From: Agrococcus baldri
GTDB taxonomy: Bacteria > Actinomycetota > Actinomycetes > Actinomycetales > Microbacteriaceae
DNA: 64,000 bases
Direction of reading: 5' to 3'
Assembly: GCA_900114805.1 (NCBI GenBank)
Contig: FOZN01000002.1
Coordinates: 124,001 to 188,000 of the forward strand
In this document: piece by piece, positions 60,202 through 64,000 of the stretch
Layout: the number at the start of each line of letters is the position of its first letter
How positions within the stretch are numbered: the stretch's first letter is position 1
Translations under genes and position numbers: made by a program
Notes under the pieces: generated by a model
Told to the model about the DNA's origin: nothing
The model's database searches: none
The model's input: the letters and a program-made list of their open reading frames with translations, nothing else

Positions 60202-60286
60202 CGGAGGGCGTGGGATTCGAACCCACGAGGCATTGCTGCCCACCGGTTTTCAAGACCGGCTCCATCGGCCGCTCGGACAGCCCTCC
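60202..60286 (-). tRNA. tRNA-Ser (TGA)
   Basis: Minus-strand class II tRNA: acceptor GGAGGGC/GCCCTCC, anticodon stem CCGGT/ACCGG with loop CTTGAAA (anticodon TGA), a long variable arm and T-loop TTCGAAT. Discriminator G; CCA not encoded. Confidence 0.96.
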
Positions 60287-60414
60287 AGTCGGCCCGCCAG
60301 CGACTGGGACGCAATGGGGCCTCGGGAGATTGTACGGTCCCAGCGGATGCGTCGGCTACGGCGACGCTGTCGGCCCGCTGTGGAGACGGCGCGACCGGGC
60401 GCCGCCGGCGGGGC

Positions 60415-61215
60415 TCAGTCGCGCAGCAGCGCTTCGAGCACGAGCGCCAGGCCGTCGCCGCCGACGGTCGCGGTGACCTCGTTGGCGGCCGCCTTCACCT
60501 CGACGGGCGCCTGGCCCATCGCGACCGCGCGCCCCTGGCCGGCCACAGCCCACTGGAACATGTCGATGTCATTGCGGCCGTCGCCGACCACCAGTGTGCG
60601 GCTGCGCGGGATGTCGAGCAGCTCGGCGACCCGAGCGAGGCCCGTCGCCTTGTTGACGCCGTCGGGCGCGATGTCGAGCCACGACGAGTAGCCGATCGCA
60701 TAGGAGACCTTGTGCAGCCCCATCGACTCGACGATCTCGAGGAAGTCGTCGACGTGGTGATCGGGGCTCATCACCACGACGCGCATCGCCGGCGTCTCGA
60801 ACAGCTGCTCGAACTCGACCTGCTCGGCGTTGTCGAGACTCCAGTCGATCATGCCGTTCGTGTAGCGGCGGTGCCCGGTGGCGTCCTCGACCATGAACGA
60901 GCCGGTCGGCAACCCCGCGGCGATCGTGCGCAGCGCCGGCGCGGGGTCGAAGGTCTCGACGTGGATCGTCTCGTAGGCGTCGCCGCGACGCTCGAGCACG
61001 AGCGCGCCGTTCGCCGACACCAGGTGGCTGGGCTCGATGCCGAGGCGCTCGGCGGTCGACTCGGTGGTCGGCTGCGAGCGGCCCGTCGCCAGCACGACGG
61101 CGTGACCGGCGTCGACGACCGCACGCACCGCATCCGCCACCCTCGGAGACATCGAGTCGTCCTCGTGCACGAGGGTGCCGTCGATGTCGAGGCCGATGAG
61201 CAGGGGCTCGCTCAT
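60415..61215 (-). CDS. HAD-superfamily hydrolase, Cof type
   Basis: A 266-residue phosphatase with motif [10 protein letters not shown], motif II ATGRS, the motif III lysine ([10 protein letters not shown]) and motif [14 protein letters not shown], and a C2B cap between. Substrate is probably a sugar or coenzyme phosphate. The start overlaps the serS stop by four bases (ATGA). Confidence 0.9.
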   Translation of the reverse strand: MSEPLLIGLDIDGTLVHEDDSMSPRVADAVRAVVDAGHAVVLATGRSQPTTESTAERLGIEPSHLVSANGALVLERRGDAYETIHVETFDPAPALRTIAAGLPTGSFMVEDATGHRRYTNGMIDWSLDNAEQVEFEQLFETPAMRVVVMSPDHHVDDFLEIVESMGLHKVSYAIGYSSWLDIAPDGVNKATGLARVAELLDIPRSRTLVVGDGRNDIDMFQWAVAGQGRAVAMGQAPVEVKAAANEVTATVGGDGLALVLEALLRD

Positions 61216-62474
61216 GCTGCCGGCTCGATCAGCTCGAGGCCGCCCAGGTAGGGCTGCAGCGCCGCGGGCACGCGCACCGAGCCGTCGGCCTGCTGGTGGG
61301 TCTCGAGCAGCGCGACGATCCAGCGGGTGGTCGCGGCGGTGCCGTTGAGGGTCGCGACCGGGGCGGTCCTGCCGCTCTCGGTGCGGTAGCGGGTGCCGAG
61401 CCGGCGCGACTGGAAGGTGGTGCAGTTGGAGGTGGAGGTGAGCTCGCGGTACTGCTGCTGCGAGGGGATCCACGCCTCGATGTCGAACTTGCGCGCCGCG
61501 CTCGAGCCCAGGTCGCCGGCGGCCACGTCGATGACGCGGTAGTCGAGCTCGCACGCCTGCAGCATGCGCTCCTGCAGGGCGCGCAACCGGTCGTGCTCGG
61601 CCTCGGCCTCCTCCGGCTTCACGTACGAGAACATCTCGAGCTTGTTGAACTGGTGCACGCGCAGGATGCCGCGGGTGTCACGCCCGGCGCTGCCTGCCTC
61701 GCGCCGGTAGCAGGTCGACCAGCCCGCGTAGCGCAGCGGCTGCTCGAGGTCGACGATCTCGTCGGCGTGGAAGCCCGCCAGCGCCACCTCGCTCGTGCCG
61801 GTGAGGTAGAGGTCGTCGGCGGGCAGGTGGTAGACCTCGGCCGCGTGCTCGCCCAGGAAGCCGGTGCCCTGCATGATCTCGGGCCGCACGAGCGTGGGCG
61901 TCACCAGCGGCGTGAAGCCGTCGGCGAGCACCTGGTCGAGGCCCATGGTCATCAGCGCGAGCTCGAGCCGCATGCCGATACCGGTCAGGTAGTAGAAGCG
62001 GGTGCCGGACACCTTCGCGCCGCGCTGCAGGTCGAAGGCCCGCAGGCTCTCCCCCAGCTCGACGTGGTCGCGCGCCTCGAAGTCGAACGCGCGCTGCTCG
62101 CCGTGGGTGCTGAGGGTGACGAAGTTCTCCTCGCCGCCGGCGGGCACGTCGGGGTGCACGAGGTTGCCGAGCCTCGAGACGGATGCGTCGAAGGCGGCCT
62201 CGGCGTCGGTCACGCGAGCCTGCGCATCCTTCACGCCGCCGGCGAGCGCCTTGCCCTGCTCGATGAGCGCCGGGCGCTCCTCCTTCGCGGCCCTGCCGAC
62301 CAGCTTGGCGTGCGCGTTCTGCTCGGCGCGCAGGCCCTCGTACTCGGTGATGGCGGCGCGGCGGGCGGCCTCGGCGGCGAGCGCCTCGTCGACGTACGAC
62401 ACCGGGTCGCCGCGGCGCTCCTGGCTGGCCTTGACGAGGTCGGGCTGGTCACGCAGCAGCTGAGGATCGATCAC
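61212..62474 (-). CDS. serS: Seryl-tRNA synthetase
   Basis: A class II synthetase of 420 residues. The N-terminal helical arm (residues about 30-100) binds the long variable arm of tRNA-Ser. Motif 2 is [22 protein letters not shown] in part, and motif 3 is [12 protein letters not shown]. The start is GTG at 62474, with TAGACT ending six bases before it. Confidence 0.96.
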   Translation of the reverse strand: MIDPQLLRDQPDLVKASQERRGDPVSYVDEALAAEAARRAAITEYEGLRAEQNAHAKLVGRAAKEERPALIEQGKALAGGVKDAQARVTDAEAAFDASVSRLGNLVHPDVPAGGEENFVTLSTHGEQRAFDFEARDHVELGESLRAFDLQRGAKVSGTRFYYLTGIGMRLELALMTMGLDQVLADGFTPLVTPTLVRPEIMQGTGFLGEHAAEVYHLPADDLYLTGTSEVALAGFHADEIVDLEQPLRYAGWSTCYRREAGSAGRDTRGILRVHQFNKLEMFSYVKPEEAEAEHDRLRALQERMLQACELDYRVIDVAAGDLGSSAARKFDIEAWIPSQQQYRELTSTSNCTTFQSRRLGTRYRTESGRTAPVATLNGTAATTRWIVALLETHQQADGSVRVPAALQPYLGGLELIEPAA

Positions 62475-62557
62475 GGCACCAGTCTACGAGCGGTCAGGCG
62501 GATGCCGTCCCAGGCTCCTCGGGGTCAGCGCCGGGCCGCGCGGGGTACGGTTCCCCC

Positions 62558-63535
62558 ATGCGAGCAGGCGTCGTCTTCAATCCGGTCAAGCTGTCGCGCG
62601 ACGAGCTCGCGCCGCAGGTCGAGACGGCGCAGCCGCTCGAGTGGTCGGAGCCGGTCTGGTTCGAGACCGACCCGGACGACGGCGGTGAGGCGGCGGTTCG
62701 CGCGGCGCTGGACGCCGAGATCGATCTGCTCATCGTGGCCGGCGGCGACGGCACGGTGCGCATCGCGGCAGATCTGATCACCGGCACGACGGTGCCGCTC
62801 GCGATCATCCCGGCCGGCACCGGCAATCTGCTCGCCCGCAACCTCGGCATCGATGTGACGAGCCTGCGCACCGCCATGCGCACGGCGTTCGAGGGCGAGG
62901 AGCGCGAGATCGACCTGGGCGAGCTCGAGCTCGAGTCGTCCGACGGCACGCGCTCCCGCCACGCCTTCGCGGTGATGGTCGGGTTCGGGCTCGACGCCGA
63001 GATGATCGAGGCGACCGACGAGGAGCTCAAGAAGAAGGTCGGCTGGCTGGCCTACGTCGATGCGGCGGGGCGCGTGATCGCCTCGCTCGACAAGGTGCGC
63101 GTGCAGGTGCGCATGGACAGCCGGCGGACGGTGCGGCAGACGGTCAACACCATGGTGATCGGCAACTGCGGCACCGTCACGAACGGCATCGTGCTGCTGC
63201 CCGACGCGGCGATCGACGACGGCCTGCTCGACATCGCGCTCATCCGCCCGCGCGGCGCGCGCGGCTGGCTGCAGGTGGCCGGCTACATCACCCGCAACAA
63301 CCTGCTGGTGACGAAGCTGCTGCGACGCAGGGGCCACCTCGGCAAGCAGCGCACGGGCGCGGCACTCGGCTACGGGCAGGCGAAGGAGACCGTCGCGCGG
63401 CTGCTCGAGCCGCGCGCCGTGCAGGTCGACGGCGATGTGGTCGGCGACGCGGTGGCGCTGCGTGCGACGATCCGCGAGGACGCGCTGGTGGTGCGGGTGC
63501 CGAAGAAGCGCGCCGGCCGCGGCCCGGCTGTCTGA
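62558..63535 (+). CDS. Diacylglycerol/lipid kinase family protein
   Basis: A 325-residue protein with the catalytic-domain motif VAGGDGTVRIAA, PAGTGNLLARNLG and a C-terminal DGDVVG segment. It phosphorylates diacylglycerol or a related lipid. TACGGT ends six bases before the ATG. The C-terminal tail is basic (PKKRAGRG). Confidence 0.88.
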   Translation: MRAGVVFNPVKLSRDELAPQVETAQPLEWSEPVWFETDPDDGGEAAVRAALDAEIDLLIVAGGDGTVRIAADLITGTTVPLAIIPAGTGNLLARNLGIDVTSLRTAMRTAFEGEEREIDLGELELESSDGTRSRHAFAVMVGFGLDAEMIEATDEELKKKVGWLAYVDAAGRVIASLDKVRVQVRMDSRRTVRQTVNTMVIGNCGTVTNGIVLLPDAAIDDGLLDIALIRPRGARGWLQVAGYITRNNLLVTKLLRRRGHLGKQRTGAALGYGQAKETVARLLEPRAVQVDGDVVGDAVALRATIREDALVVRVPKKRAGRGPAV

Positions 63536-63560
63536 GCCCGCTCGGCCCTGCTGCTCGGCC

Positions 63561-63599
63561 CTACTGCTCCGGCCTACTGCTCCGGCCTACTGCTCCGGC
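63561..63599. repeat. Three tandem 13-bp copies at the pheA 3' end
   Basis: CTACTGCTCCGGC occurs at 63561-63573, 63574-63586 and 63587-63599. The last copy contains the pheA stop codon (63587-63589, TAG on the minus strand). Together with 13307-13354 this is the second case of tandem duplication of a gene's last codons. Confidence 0.9.
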
Positions 63600-64000
63600 T
63601 CGCCGGCCAGCAGCCCGCGCAGCCAGTCGCGGGCATCCTCGAACGAGGCGTCCGTGTAGCGGCGCTCGACCTCGCTGCGCTGGCCGTCAGCGCGCGGGTA
63701 CGAGCCGAGGAACGTCACCTTCGGTGAGAAGCGCTTGAGGCCCAGCAGCGCATCCGCCACCCGCTCGTCGCGGATGTGCCCGCTCGCGTCCATCACGAAG
63801 CGGTAGCGGCCGAGTCGGTCGCCGATGGGGCGCGACTGGATGAGCGAGAGGTTGACGCCGCGGGTCGCGAACTGCTCGAGCATGTCGAGCAGCATGCCCG
63901 CCTCGTCGCTCGGCAGCTCGACCACGAGGCTCGTCTTGTCGGCGCCGGTGGGCTCGCCCGGAGCGCCCGCGCGACCGACGAACAGGAACCGGGTCACCGC
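63587..64000 (-). CDS. pheA: Prephenate dehydratase, C-terminal part (cut by window edge)
   Basis: The visible 137 residues are the end of the catalytic domain and the regulatory ACT domain: TRFLFVGR, then TSLVVELPSDEAGMLLDML and the phenylalanine-binding region NLSLIQSRPIGDRLGRYRF. The frame is open to base 64000, so the start lies beyond the window. It makes phenylpyruvate for phenylalanine synthesis. Confidence 0.92.
   Translation of the reverse strand, partial: AVTRFLFVGRAGAPGEPTGADKTSLVVELPSDEAGMLLDMLEQFATRGVNLSLIQSRPIGDRLGRYRFVMDASGHIRDERVADALLGLKRFSPKVTFLGSYPRADGQRSEVERRYTDASFEDARDWLRGLLAGEPEQ

Noticed and set aside
1..64000. CRISPR arrays, rRNA operons, prophage or integrase genes
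   Set aside because: No spaced repeat arrays, no rRNA-like sequence and no phage or integrase motifs were found on either strand.

Overview
The window is 64 kb of high-GC DNA with dense, mostly one-strand gene runs, many GTG starts and frequent 1- to 8-base gene overlaps. Gene content points to an actinobacterium, most likely a member of Microbacteriaceae (an Agrococcus-like organism is my guess, not proven): the tiny basic ribosomal protein bS22, a DUF4229 protein beside menA, a complete menaquinone pathway, System II cytochrome c maturation, an archaeal-type AspRS, a KtrAB potassium system and an LCP wall-assembly protein. No prophage, CRISPR array, rRNA or recognisable insertion sequence is present; this is essentially core chromosome with a few small accessory patches.

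Layout. 1-8.2 kb: 3' part of a cardiolipin synthase, two related lipoproteins, a TauE-type permease, a ferredoxin-NADP reductase-like flavoprotein, and the divergent menG/polyprenyl synthase and menF units. 8.3-11.7 kb: a very large SARP/AAA/TPR regulator broken by one frameshift. 11.7-15.4 kb: lipoprotein, PPK2, AI-2E-type permease, SDR. 15.4-26.3 kb: menD, menA, menE, menB and menC, interrupted by three tandem paralogous membrane-anchored proteins of unknown function and two small membrane proteins. 26.3-27.4 kb: a frameshifted DUF559-type gene between two copies of a 15-bp palindromic direct repeat. 27.5-32.3 kb: resA-ccdA-resB-ccsB. 32.3-43.7 kb: aspS, glutaredoxin, GNAT, bS22, ArsR, ktrBA, YchJ, proC, CDF transporter, tadA, upp and a winged-helix regulator preceded by a leaderless small ORF. 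43.9-53.6 kb: pseudouridine catabolism, GATase and peptidase E, a MazEF module, asparaginase, an Ogt-ECF sigma-Ogt operon, a phosphatase and a GlcD-type oxidase. 53.6-64 kb: FKBP, NhaP antiporter, OsmC, a 34-residue peptide with a double-Gly leader-like N-terminus, CspA, three tRNAs, a metallopeptidase-like lipoprotein, LCP, HAD, serS, a DAG-kinase-like protein and the 3' part of pheA.

How it fits together. MenF, D, C, E, B, A and G, with a long-chain prenyl diphosphate synthase, make menaquinone for a respiratory chain whose c-type cytochromes are matured by ResA/CcdA/ResB/CcsB. TadA in the window modifies A34 of tRNA-Arg(ACG), also in the window, and serS lies beside two tRNA-Ser genes. About twenty genes have a TAnnnT -10-like hexamer only 6-7 bases before the start codon, so leaderless mRNAs appear to be very common here.

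Most interesting leads: the 34-residue duplicated GDDDIIM peptide gene at 56408-56512; two 69-bp nested palindromes with an identical 17-7-21-7-17 layout at convergent gene ends; the leaderless small ORF before the winged-helix gene; the three tandem MPxFxMP proteins; and the repeat-flanked DUF559 cassette.
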